Source of the DNA: Thermoplasmata archaeon
GTDB taxonomy: Archaea; Thermoplasmatota; Thermoplasmata; Thermoplasmatales; Thermoplasmataceae
Length of the DNA: 64,000 nt
Direction: 5' to 3'
Assembly: GCA_021846395.1 (NCBI GenBank)
Contig: JAJZXB010000009.1
Coordinates: 1 to 64,000 of the forward strand
In this document: piece after piece, positions 8,790 to 16,622 of the stretch
How the letters are laid out: every line of letters starts with the position of its first letter
Numbering within the stretch: position 1 is the stretch's first letter
Notes under the pieces: generated by a model
Seen by the model: the letters and a program-made list of their open reading frames with translations, nothing else
What the model was told of the DNA's origin: nothing
The model's database searches: none
Translations under genes and position numbers: made by a program

Positions 8790-9950
8790 TTGATAATACA
8801 GGAATTTACACCATATTTATTCAATAAAAATATTGAAGATTTTGTTTCGCCACCATTTGACACAATAACATATGAACAGGAACAGGAATTGAGGCAGAAA
8901 AAATACAATATTGTTAAATTAACTGTCCCGGACAAAAATGGTGGAATTACAGGTTCACAGGATATACTTAAAAAATGGATTGATGATGGTACTTTGTTAA
9001 AATTTACTACGGATTCAATAATAATAATGAAACAGGAGTTTTATAATAATAAGGAATTAATACAAAGATATGGAATAATTTCTCTGGTTGATATCATGGA
9101 AGACGTTAAAACCCATGAATATACGTTTCCAACACAGGTGAAAGAACGAAAGGATGTTATGTATAATTTGAATTCTGAACCTGAACCCATTTTCATTATT
9201 GTGCCAGACAACAATTTTGATAAATTAATTAAAAGAGAATCAGCAGATCTGGATGAAAAATATAAATTTTATCAGCCAAATGGAGTATTAAACACCGTAT
9301 ATTTTTTAACTGATGGCGATAAAATTAATAAAATTAAAAACGCACTGAAAAACGACACAGGCATAGTTGCTGATGGGCATCACAGAATGAGGGCAATAAC
9401 AGAATTATACGAAAAGACAGGCGATAATTTCTGGAGATATGCCATGGCATATACAACATCAGTATATGACAATGGATTAATGATAGGTGGAGTACACAGA
9501 TTATTATATGGTTTGAGCCTTGACCCATATTTGAATAAATTGAATGATTCTTTTGATGTTACAGTAGACAATAACATGGTAAACCAAAAAAATATTTATA
9601 TCTATCACAATTCAAAATTTTACTGCTTAATTCCAAAAAATTACATTGTAAAGGAGAAATTTGGAAATAAAAGTCCATTATCAACTGAAATCGTGAATAA
9701 AATTTTATTTGAACAAACTTTCTCTCTAAGGGAGGAAGAATACAATAAAAAAATAATATATATATACAATTACACTGATGCAATAAATGCTGTGGATATG
9801 CACCAATGCGATTTTGCAATACTAATCCCCCAGTGGCAGAAAGAGGATTTCCTTAAATTTATGGTAGAAAATAGATTAATGCCACAGAAATCAACATATT
9901 TTTATCCAAAAATACCATCTGGAATTGCTTTATACATAAAGCCACTGTAG
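8790..9950 (+). CDS. DUF1015 family protein
   Basis: A conserved uncharacterised protein of about 386 residues. Family landmarks are the N-terminal SPPFDTIT segment (family consensus near PPYDVI) and GIVADGHHRMRAITEL in the middle. The DGHHR core resembles the ParB/sulfiredoxin nucleotide-binding motif, which suggests a phosphotransfer or nucleotide-binding role, but that is inference. Start: GGTGA at 8780-8784 sits five bases before a TTG at 8790, giving the N terminus MIIQEF; no ATG is better placed. Its final three codons and stop lie inside the acceptor stem of the following tRNA-Thr gene. Confidence 0.86.
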   Translation: MIIQEFTPYLFNKNIEDFVSPPFDTITYEQEQELRQKKYNIVKLTVPDKNGGITGSQDILKKWIDDGTLLKFTTDSIIIMKQEFYNNKELIQRYGIISLVDIMEDVKTHEYTFPTQVKERKDVMYNLNSEPEPIFIIVPDNNFDKLIKRESADLDEKYKFYQPNGVLNTVYFLTDGDKINKIKNALKNDTGIVADGHHRMRAITELYEKTGDNFWRYAMAYTTSVYDNGLMIGGVHRLLYGLSLDPYLNKLNDSFDVTVDNNMVNQKNIYIYHNSKFYCLIPKNYIVKEKFGNKSPLSTEIVNKILFEQTFSLREEEYNKKIIYIYNYTDAINAVDMHQCDFAILIPQWQKEDFLKFMVENRLMPQKSTYFYPKIPSGIALYIKPL

Positions 9951-10013
9951 CTCAGCAGGTAGAGTGGCTGATTCGTAATCAGCAGGTCGGGGGATCAACG
10001 CCCCCCAGTGGCT
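9941..10013 (+). tRNA. tRNA-Thr (anticodon CGU)
   Basis: A complete cloverleaf. The acceptor GCCACTG pairs with CAGTGGC, and the D stem GCTC/GAGT has one G-U pair. The anticodon stem GCTGA/TCAGC has loop TTCGTAA, giving anticodon CGT. The five-base variable region is AGGTC, the T stem is GGGGG/CCCCC, and the discriminator base is T, as usual for archaeal threonine tRNAs. There is no intron and no encoded CCA. The first ten bases overlap the end of the DUF1015 coding sequence on the same strand. Confidence 0.96.
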
Positions 10014-10360
10014 CTATATAAAATGTTAAAAGCCCTAAAATATATATAAGATATGGGTTATATTAAAGTATAAGTAAAATTTTCAAATTCTGTGTAGCTA
10101 TAGAACTTAATCGAATTAAAAATATATTACAAAATAAAAAAAATTATAAAGGAATTTTTACAGGATATGAAAATAGAAGAAGAATGGGATAATTAGATGA
10201 AAAGCTAACATCGTTTATCAAATGATTCTTTAGTGTAGCATGTTTTAAACATATTTTCTGTTTGTTTGCAGCCCTATCAAAATTTTACTGCTTTCATAGT
10301 CTTTTTAAGATCTTATCATATATTGAAAACGAGAAAGATATTGCATAATGCCATACTAAT
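10014..10360. other. AT-rich gene-free stretch after tRNA-Thr
   Basis: About 350 bases between tRNA-Thr and the 3' end of the minus-strand exonuclease. Open frames here are short and interrupted. A plus-strand stretch near 10090-10225 reads as Lys/Asn/Ile-rich peptide with stops and is not assignable. I see no repeats or RNA structure. Confidence 0.4.
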
Positions 10361-10942
10361 TTATTGCCTCCCACTATTTTTTCTTTTTATTCTTTCCTTC
10401 TCTATTTCTTCATACAGCATAAGGGTAGAAACTGCGTCAGTATCAGCTCTATGTGGCTGCCCCTGCGGAATGATATTCAGCAATTCTAATGACCTTCTCA
10501 ATGATATTCTCCAGTCATCGGGCAAATTGAAAAAATCATGGGCCATATTCATGACATCAATTCCCCAGTTTAAATCAAAATTCCACGGTTCTTTTTTAAG
10601 AAATACGCTATCGAATGGTATATTGTATGCATGGAAAATTAGATTGCTTTGTTTATTCAGAGTATCGAATAGATTGCTGACATCCATAACCACTTCATAA
10701 TCAGGCATGGCTGCAAGTATATCTTTTTTACCAATATTTGAAACCGATATAGCCTCATCGGAATAACCGTCTTTGAAATATTCTGGGCCTGGATTGCAGA
10801 GAAATGATCTCCTCACGATAAGATTATGATTGTCTCTGTATGCAATTCCTAACTCAATTATCCTGTCATCTCTGGGAGGCTTGGCTACATGTCCCAATCC
10901 AGTGGTTTCAGTATCAATGAAAACATGTAATTCAGGCATCAT
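10361..10942 (-). CDS. DEDDh 3'-5' exonuclease (DnaQ/epsilon-like)
   Basis: A stand-alone exonuclease domain of 193 residues. The ExoI motif FIDTETTGLG carries the first two acidic residues (D10, E12). The central FHAYNIPFDSVFL carries the third, and HRADTDA gives the catalytic His and last Asp, so the active site is complete. It resembles the proofreading epsilon or RNase T/oligoribonuclease fold; the substrate is unknown. Two ATGs begin the gene, and the first overlaps the TGA of the 41-residue ORF upstream, showing coupling. Confidence 0.88.
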   Translation of the reverse strand: MMPELHVFIDTETTGLGHVAKPPRDDRIIELGIAYRDNHNLIVRRSFLCNPGPEYFKDGYSDEAISVSNIGKKDILAAMPDYEVVMDVSNLFDTLNKQSNLIFHAYNIPFDSVFLKKEPWNFDLNWGIDVMNMAHDFFNLPDDWRISLRRSLELLNIIPQGQPHRADTDAVSTLMLYEEIEKERIKRKNSGRQ

Positions 10943-11064
10943 AATTTTTCGCCTCTCATGAATATCTGACTCTCAATGGATTTTATTATGTCCAGTGTTT
11001 CAGGAAAATCATCATCATTTCCGGGCATTATCTTTATTTTTTCCAGTATTTCTATAAGTTTCAT
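10939..11064 (-). CDS. 41-residue small protein upstream of exonuclease
   Basis: An unannotatable but well-supported small frame. It begins MKLIEILEKIKIMPGNDDD, is predicted to be helical and acidic in the middle, and ends MRGEKL. Its TGA overlaps the ATG of the exonuclease, the usual sign of translational coupling here. It starts two bases after the stop of another small frame. I know no family for it. It could be an accessory subunit or simply a leader peptide for the exonuclease. Confidence 0.55.
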   Translation of the reverse strand: MKLIEILEKIKIMPGNDDDFPETLDIIKSIESQIFMRGEKL

Positions 11065-11066
11065 TT

Positions 11067-11180
11067 TTAAAACCTTTTAATTTCGTCATTTATATGGTTA
11101 AAGGAATAATTACGTACCTTAATCTTTTTTGGAATTATGGTGTTGTCACGTTTATTTAAGGAGTCATCAGGGAAATGCAT
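11067..11180 (-). CDS. 37-residue small basic protein, first gene of exonuclease cluster
   Basis: A frame starting MHFPDDSLNKRD and ending NDEIKRF. It is preceded by a strong ribosome binding site GAGGTGA at 11188-11194, seven bases before the ATG, matching those of certified genes in this window. It contains a basic patch (IPKKIKVR). The next small frame starts two bases after its stop. No homology is recognised. The well-placed ribosome binding site is the main support. Confidence 0.5.
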   Translation of the reverse strand: MHFPDDSLNKRDNTIIPKKIKVRNYSFNHINDEIKRF

Positions 11181-11294
11181 ATATTTTTCACCTCTTTTTT
11201 TAGTTTATATTATTCCAGCATTTATTCCTTTTAGAGCTATTTTTCCTTCTGGAGTGAAATATTAATACATGTAAAAAAAATCATCTATATAAAA

Positions 11295-11537
11295 TTACCT
11301 CTTCTTGAATACAATGCTTAATTCTCCCTTATTTTTTTTCAAATCCACAAAGTCGAGTTTAACAAAATTTAAGATTTGTTTAAACTTTTCCACATCATAA
11401 GGAAATTTGTCCGCCATTAAAAGAAGGTTAACTGTATCACCTCTATTAATGTCCAGGGCTATCCCCTTCAATGTGCTTAAAAGATAATTGAATGGGTCAC
11501 CACCGCATGTAATTTTTCTTTGATCCTCAATTATCAT
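11295..11537 (-). CDS. small TusA/SirA-like fold protein lacking the CPxP motif
   Basis: An 80-residue protein whose order of predicted elements suggests the TusA (sulfur carrier) fold: strand, GGDPFNYLLSTLKGIALDI helix, GDTVNLLL strand, YDVEKFKQILNFV helix and a final strand pair ending SIVFKKR. The catalytic Cys-Pro-x-Pro of true TusA is replaced around Gly-Gly-Asp-Pro, with one Cys just before. It would therefore not carry sulfur in the standard way. This is a fold-level guess; it may be a different small alpha/beta protein. Confidence 0.6.
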   Translation of the reverse strand: MIIEDQRKITCGGDPFNYLLSTLKGIALDINRGDTVNLLLMADKFPYDVEKFKQILNFVKLDFVDLKKNKGELSIVFKKR

Positions 11538-11639
11538 AATAATATTATGCCAATCAGCGATATAAGCATATCACTTTAATTATTTTTATGATTATTGCAC
11601 CTACCCAAAAAAATAATAATGATAAACTAATTTGTTTGT

Positions 11640-11867
11640 ATGGATACAATCGAAGTTAATAATCTATCTCCTTCCACCAAGCTGATATATCATATATTGC
11701 TTGAAGTCAAGGTGGCCAGATTATGCCAGCTTCAGGAGATGACCGGTTTATCCAAAAGAACAATTCTATATTCTGTTAAAACTCTAAGCAATTTAAGATT
11801 AATTGAGATAACAACATGTCTTAGCGATACACGGCAGAGGTTTTATTGCCTGAAAATAAAAATATAA
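11640..11867 (+). CDS. small winged-helix DNA-binding protein
   Basis: A 75-residue protein that is little more than a winged helix. The helix LSPSTKLIYHILLEV precedes the HTH pair LCQLQEMTGLSKRTILYSVKTLSNLRLI and a wing with the DTRQRFYCLKIKI strand. This is the MarR/Lrp-like minimal wHTH common in Thermoplasmatales. It is probably a dimeric transcription factor of unknown target, and it lies directly upstream of the peroxiredoxin operon, which also has a dyad in its leader. Control of that operon is possible but unproven. Confidence 0.78.
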   Translation: MDTIEVNNLSPSTKLIYHILLEVKVARLCQLQEMTGLSKRTILYSVKTLSNLRLIEITTCLSDTRQRFYCLKIKI

Positions 11868-11933
11868 TCTTGAATTTCCGGAACGTTTTCCAAAATTATA
11901 ATCATTTATGAATTCAATCATAAAAATACACGG

Positions 11934-11956
11934 AAAGGTGCAAATTCTGCACTTTT
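11934..11956. promoter_or_regulatory. imperfect palindrome upstream of peroxiredoxin gene
   Basis: GTGCA at 11938-11942 and TGCAC at 11948-11952 form a perfect inverted repeat around AATTC. It is flanked by AAA and TTT, which extend the symmetry with one mismatch. It sits about 45 bases before the ATG of the peroxiredoxin, a plausible operator position. It could be bound by the small winged-helix protein just upstream. Confidence 0.4.
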
Positions 11957-12001
11957 GAATATCTTATTATTTTAGCTCATATTAAGCCATATGGTGAAAA
12001 T

Positions 12002-12613
12002 ATGGCAGTAACAATAGGAGCAAAAGCACCTGATTTTATGGTGAACACAACAAGAGGGCCAATATCCATGTCAGAATATAAAGGAAAATGGGTGATATTG
12101 TTTTCACACCCTGCGGATTTTACGCCGGTATGCACAACGGAATTTATGGAATTTGCAAAAAGGTATGAAAATTTCAAGGATCTCAATGTGGAGTTAATTG
12201 GATTGAGTGTTGACAGCTTACAGAGCCATATAGAATGGCTAAAAGACATTAAAGAAAAATTTGACGTAGAAATACCATATCCAGTTATAGCAGATATAAA
12301 CAAAGAAGTTGCAAGAGAGTACAATTTAATTGATGAAAAAGCGGGAAATACGGTTAGAGGTGTATTTATTATTGATCCGGATCAGAAAGTTAGGTGGATG
12401 ATTTATTATCCTGCAGAAACTGGCAGAAACATAGATGAGATACTAAGAAGCCTGAAGGCTTTGCAGGTTAACTGGAATAATAAGCTTGCAACACCTGTGA
12501 ACTGGAAACCCGGAGAAAAGGGCATAGTACCACCACCCTCAACCCTTGAAGATGCATACAAAAGAATAAATGAAGGAAATAAAGCGTGGTATTTGAAATA
12601 TCAGGGAACATGA
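12002..12613 (+). CDS. peroxiredoxin (AhpC/TSA, Prx6-like)
   Basis: A thiol peroxidase that reduces hydrogen peroxide and organic peroxides in the cytosol. Its 203 residues carry the peroxidatic motif HPADFTPVCTTEF with C44. The C-terminal extension, with WKPGEKGIVPPPS and the following tail, is the long Prx6-type form seen in hyperthermophilic archaea. No second conserved Cys is obvious, so it may be a 1-Cys enzyme needing an external reductant. The AhpD-like gene starts ten bases after its stop and is likely its partner. Confidence 0.94.
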   Translation: MAVTIGAKAPDFMVNTTRGPISMSEYKGKWVILFSHPADFTPVCTTEFMEFAKRYENFKDLNVELIGLSVDSLQSHIEWLKDIKEKFDVEIPYPVIADINKEVAREYNLIDEKAGNTVRGVFIIDPDQKVRWMIYYPAETGRNIDEILRSLKALQVNWNNKLATPVNWKPGEKGIVPPPSTLEDAYKRINEGNKAWYLKYQGT

Positions 12614-12623
12614 GGTGATATTG

Positions 12624-12965
12624 ATGGATTCAAATGAAAAACTAAATGACATAAATAATTTGTTTGGTGAAATAGCAAAGGATAATGATAAATTCCAGAG
12701 TTCTTTCATGAATTTTGTGGGGAATGTCCTGACTGAAGGAGCTCTTGATGTAAAAACAAAGGAATTAATTATAATTTCTTTGAGCATGGCTTCAAGATGT
12801 GAATGGTGCATATCCTATCATGTTTTTCAGGCTTTAAAGGCCGGTGCAACCAAAAAAGAATTGATGGAAGTGGGTTATGTAACAACATTGATGTATGGTT
12901 CCCAGGCTTTAATGGAAATGAATAATTTGATAGACGCAATAAATCAATTTGAAAACCAAAAATAA
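12624..12965 (+). CDS. AhpD-like carboxymuconolactone decarboxylase family protein
   Basis: A helical protein of about 113 residues with the AhpD active-site motif RCEWCISYH (Cys-x-x-Cys with following His). In AhpD proteins that motif works as a disulfide reductase or peroxidase for AhpC. It directly follows the peroxiredoxin gene, so a reductant role for that enzyme is the simplest reading. Start: GAGGTGAT at 12612-12619 precedes ATG 12624 by four bases; in-frame GTG and TTG codons upstream lack a site. Confidence 0.9.
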   Translation: MDSNEKLNDINNLFGEIAKDNDKFQSSFMNFVGNVLTEGALDVKTKELIIISLSMASRCEWCISYHVFQALKAGATKKELMEVGYVTTLMYGSQALMEMNNLIDAINQFENQK

Positions 12966-13061
12966 ATTTAAAAGGTTTTAATTATAAATAGGTATAATAA
13001 ATTTTATTATAATTATCCTTGAGGTATAAGTTTTTATTTATTATATATATCATTAAATAAA

Positions 13062-13080
13062 GTGTGTAAAGGATACACAC
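13062..13080. terminator. hairpin with T-rich tail downstream of the AhpD-like gene
   Basis: GTGTGTA at 13062-13068 pairs perfectly with TACACAC at 13074-13080 around a five-base loop, followed by AAAA and a run of six T. It lies about 100 bases after the AhpD-like stop in an otherwise empty 290-base gap. It could act as a terminator or RNA-stabilising stem for the peroxiredoxin operon. Confidence 0.4.
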
Positions 13081-13255
13081 AAAATTTTTTATGGATCCTT
13101 AAAACTTTTTTTATTGCATTGTAATTATTCTCATTGTTCAAAATTTTCTTGGTTCTTTTTAATTCAGTTTCAATATTACTGTAATAAATTCCTTGCATAT
13201 TTTTAATTCTTGCATTCTTTATAAACCTTTATTGAGAATTTAACTTTTAGGGTTA

Positions 13256-13345
13256 TGCCGGGGTCGGGGATTGAACCCAAGACCTTCGGATTTCTCAGTT
13301 TTTAGACTTATGAGTCCGACGCTCTGCCAACTGAGCCACCCCGGC
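13256..13345 (-). tRNA. elongator tRNA-Met (CAU) with intron
   Basis: Acceptor GCCGGGG/CCCCGGC, D stem GCTC/GAGC, anticodon stem TCGGA/TCCGA, T stem TTGGG/CCCGA with loop TTCAATC, and discriminator A. The anticodon loop CTCATA...A is interrupted by a 17-base intron at 13292-13308 in the canonical position after base 37. CTCA of the exon pairs with TGAG of the intron, leaving three-base bulges on both sides, as archaeal splicing endonuclease needs. The inner helix is only two pairs. There is no encoded CCA. Confidence 0.95.
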
Positions 13346-13355
13346 TTTTAAATAT

Positions 13356-13985
13356 TTAATTTGCAACTGTTTCGGCCATTTGGCCATTGGCGGTTGATTG
13401 CAATGTCTTGCCAAAAACTTCTGAGCGACGGATTTCTATCTTTCTGATTGGGTAGATATCCTTCAATGCATCCACGATTTCACCATAAATATTATCGCCA
13501 ATTATATACAATGCAAATTCTGATAAGTTCATGTCACCTGATTTTGAATTTATAAAACTAACCACAGATGATCTCACTTCTGACCTTTTTGTACCGGTTA
13601 ATTTATTATCTGAAACAAGGACTATCTTGACTGCAACTTTATAAAGATCCTTCGTAATTATATCGGTAATTATATCTATTCTCTCCCTTCTTCTTCTTAC
13701 CATCCTTCTTATTGTATCGTCACTTACCTTATGCCCAATAAAATTTGTTGTGCATTTTTTTCCAACACAATCATCTATTTTAAATAAAGCCATTGACGCT
13801 GATTTTTTAAAGTTGCCAGTAAAATCAGATATTGGCACTGCTATCGTACGATTTATGATAAACTTTGGATCTGCACCCGGAGTTAAAGCTATCTCTTTCT
13901 CACCAAAGTATGATGGTGCAACTACAGTATACCACGATTTTTCTTTCCATTTATCCTTTACATTACCCTTTCTTTTATCTGCCAT
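13356..13985 (-). CDS. rps3ae: 30S ribosomal protein S3Ae (eS1)
   Basis: Small-subunit ribosomal protein shared by archaea and eukaryotes, 209 residues. Typical segments are DKWKEKSWYTVVAPSYFGEKEI near the N terminus, the ISDFTGNFKKS segment, and the basic RRMVRRRRERID cluster in the middle. It lies about ten bases from tRNA-Met on the same strand, a common arrangement of translation genes. The C-terminal GKTLQSTANGQMAETVAN tail is normal for the family. Confidence 0.96.
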   Translation of the reverse strand: MADKRKGNVKDKWKEKSWYTVVAPSYFGEKEIALTPGADPKFIINRTIAVPISDFTGNFKKSASMALFKIDDCVGKKCTTNFIGHKVSDDTIRRMVRRRRERIDIITDIITKDLYKVAVKIVLVSDNKLTGTKRSEVRSSVVSFINSKSGDMNLSEFALYIIGDNIYGEIVDALKDIYPIRKIEIRRSEVFGKTLQSTANGQMAETVAN

Positions 13986-14088
13986 TTAATCCCTCTTTTA
14001 TCCATTCAATTATTGACTTTAATTATCTATTGGTGAAATACATTATCGTTTATAAATTTATAATGTTTTCGCATTTTATGCATATAAC

Positions 14089-15330
14089 TCAGATTCTATT
14101 TAAAGCCGATGTCATACAGTGTGCACCACCATAACCACCCGTTAGCTCGCTAAGATCAATTTTTATCACATCTATTCCATATTCAGAAATCTCTTTATTA
14201 TCTGGAAATACTTTGTCCCTTTTTTCAATATCTTTTAAAACTGCCTGTTTAATCATATCATTAAAAACATTTTCACCCAGTAACTTTTTAATAATTTTTT
14301 TTGTATCTATTGCAATAATTTTTTTATTCTTAAGTGTCAGAAAATTGGATGAATACGATAATTGCTCACTTATACCAAGATTTATTATATCATACCCCTT
14401 TCTTTTAATATAATCATAGAAATTTGTTTCGTATTCCTTTGTATAGACGCCATCATTTCTTACATATATATCCGCATGTGCATTTCTAATGAGCGTTTCA
14501 GATGTAATTGCCAGCCCATTTGCCGGTATGTTGAAATATGTGTCTAGATGCATATTCATCATAACATCATTATCATTCATTAAATCGTATACGGGGTTCT
14601 GTATTAGTGCTATTTCCTCAAAATTCAATGCACCCGAGTTCATGGCATCCAAGGCTCCAGCATGATCCGTTCTGTTGCCTGTACCTATTAGTGCAAAATT
14701 TCCTGCAGGAATAAAATCACCACCTTCAAAATAGCCATTTTCAATCTTTCTTATGTTTTCCTTGAATATATTTTTAAAGATAAATGATGTTATTTCAGTT
14801 TCCTTCCTCCGCTGTTGCATTCTCATATTGCCTATTATAACTCCATTTGATACAGCTTGTTGATCTCTCATAAAATATAGATTGGCCAGTGGTAAATTTG
14901 AATATACTGTAGGGTATTCTATGCCTGTGACATATTTTTTAAGGTCTATTGAAAGTTCCATAATCAAAGCCTCAAACAGTGATCTTGAATCAATATGCCC
15001 TATATTATTTTCCAGATATCTCTGTGCATTTTCAAGCGATTCTACAGTGCCATAAAAATGAATCCTTGACCTGACAATATTTTCAAGATTTTCCCTGAAA
15101 TCATGATCTGTTTCTGCTGTTTTTTCTACAAGATCACTGAGTATGTCCACTTTAATACCATTTTCTTTCAAAATCTGTTGTAGATGGAGATGTTCATTTA
15201 CTGCACTTGAATAGTTGAATGGGCGTTCGAATAGAAAAGCGGTAGGTGCAAACATTGCATATGTTATTTCATTTCCAGGCAGATGCATCAATACGTGATT
15301 CAGAGAATCCCACTCGGCTTTTATTTGCAT
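14089..15330 (-). CDS. arcA: arginine deiminase
   Basis: Hydrolyses arginine to citrulline and ammonia, the first step of the arginine deiminase pathway. The family length (413 residues) and all catalytic blocks are present: LYFMRDQQAV, GYFEGGDFI, MHLDTYF, and C-terminal GGAHCMT with nucleophile C405. Ornithine carbamoyltransferase and carbamate kinase are not adjacent. The gene could serve ATP formation with partners elsewhere, or pH buffering by ammonia in an acid-loving organism; both are inference. It is common in bacteria and patchy in archaea, so transfer is possible. Confidence 0.95.
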   Translation of the reverse strand: MQIKAEWDSLNHVLMHLPGNEITYAMFAPTAFLFERPFNYSSAVNEHLHLQQILKENGIKVDILSDLVEKTAETDHDFRENLENIVRSRIHFYGTVESLENAQRYLENNIGHIDSRSLFEALIMELSIDLKKYVTGIEYPTVYSNLPLANLYFMRDQQAVSNGVIIGNMRMQQRRKETEITSFIFKNIFKENIRKIENGYFEGGDFIPAGNFALIGTGNRTDHAGALDAMNSGALNFEEIALIQNPVYDLMNDNDVMMNMHLDTYFNIPANGLAITSETLIRNAHADIYVRNDGVYTKEYETNFYDYIKRKGYDIINLGISEQLSYSSNFLTLKNKKIIAIDTKKIIKKLLGENVFNDMIKQAVLKDIEKRDKVFPDNKEISEYGIDVIKIDLSELTGGYGGAHCMTSALNRI

Positions 15331-15363
15331 TATAGTATATGCACCTTACATTAAAAATTTTTT

Positions 15364-16353
15364 TCATATGTTAAAATAATTTCCATTGTATTTATATAAA
15401 ACTATTTCTTTATTCTCAAATTTACCCTTTATTGACATTATATTGAAATTTTCAGAGTTCATAATCTGTGTCTCACCAGAATCTGAAGATAAAACGATGA
15501 ATTTTTCCATTACTGGTAATTTATATATTACACTGAAGGGTTTCCTGAAAAAATTTTTTGAGTTTAAATTTACAGTCCCTTTCCTATCAACACTCAGGAG
15601 TTCTATATTATTTGACGATATAGATTTTACCATATAATAATTTTTATCATATATAATTGAACCCTTCAAAAGATCAAGTATCCTTATTAAATGGGTATAT
15701 CTAAACATATCCTTCCCATCCTTTCTTCCCGCAAGTGATTTTGTAATCTTTAGATTCATAAAGTATACATCCTCAAGATTTTTATCAATTTTTACAGCAT
15801 CCTCCTTCCTGCCAAGGAAAATATCAAGACCCTCCTTTTTTTTCTCTATTCTTGAAATAAAGGAATTTGGATTGTTTTTATTAAGTGATTTTATATATGA
15901 TACTATTGAATCTCTGGCGGAGTTTAAAATATCATCATATTCTGTTGTAAAGGTCCTTAACTGAATAATAGCCTCATAGTATGATCCGGTGACACGGTTG
16001 CATACTGGACAGCTTTCATCAATTAGCTTTATATCCATATCTGTCTCCTTTTTAATTTCACCAAGATTTTTGTCATCAACAATTAGGTCAATGTTCATTT
16101 TTTTATCGTTCATGCTGTAATTTATTATCCTGATAGATGATGAATTATCCGCACTGATATTGGCAGTGGCTTGTTTTTTTACAACTCCTTCTATATTATT
16201 ATAATACCACTTTTTATTGATTTTAATAGATCCGCATTTCGGGCATTCAGTAATTTCCATTTTACTGGTTTTTAATTTTATCTTATCTGAAAGGCAATCA
16301 GTGCACAACCCGAATTTATACGCATCATTATTGCCACATACAATACATTTCAT
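15364..16353 (-). CDS. nmd3: NMD3-family protein
   Basis: Archaeal relative of the eukaryotic 60S export adaptor NMD3, presumed to bind the large ribosomal subunit during maturation. In 329 residues it shows the N-terminal zinc cysteines in CIVC and CTDC, a second pair in CPKCGS, and CPVC near residue 115. Next comes the TFTTEYDDILNSARDSIVSYI region and a C-terminal OB-like part. It lacks the eukaryotic export-signal tail, as archaeal forms do. It stands downstream of DUF255 and upstream of arcA on the minus strand. Confidence 0.88.
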   Translation of the reverse strand: MKCIVCGNNDAYKFGLCTDCLSDKIKLKTSKMEITECPKCGSIKINKKWYYNNIEGVVKKQATANISADNSSSIRIINYSMNDKKMNIDLIVDDKNLGEIKKETDMDIKLIDESCPVCNRVTGSYYEAIIQLRTFTTEYDDILNSARDSIVSYIKSLNKNNPNSFISRIEKKKEGLDIFLGRKEDAVKIDKNLEDVYFMNLKITKSLAGRKDGKDMFRYTHLIRILDLLKGSIIYDKNYYMVKSISSNNIELLSVDRKGTVNLNSKNFFRKPFSVIYKLPVMEKFIVLSSDSGETQIMNSENFNIMSIKGKFENKEIVLYKYNGNYFNI

Positions 16354-16622
16354 TTATATATAATTGCAAATTAATATTTAACTCCTGTGAGCAAAGGTCT
16401 CCCCTTAAGACAATGCAATTAAAGGAAAGGGCTTATTGCCGATTATAAAAACAATTCCATACAACAATGGGAGTATCGGTTAATTCATATTTGCCTGCAA
16501 CATTTTTAAATTTAATATTATTGGTTATGATGAAATATACCGCATATGACCTGATGAAAAAATAATATTTTAAGCAATATCGCTTAAGCAGGAATTCAAG
16601 TACAATATGTATTGAGTATACA

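Noticed and set aside
10266-10700. Long plus-strand open frame of about 144 codons
   Set aside because: It lies antisense over the exonuclease gene and its sequence has no family features; the minus-strand frame has a complete DEDDh active site.
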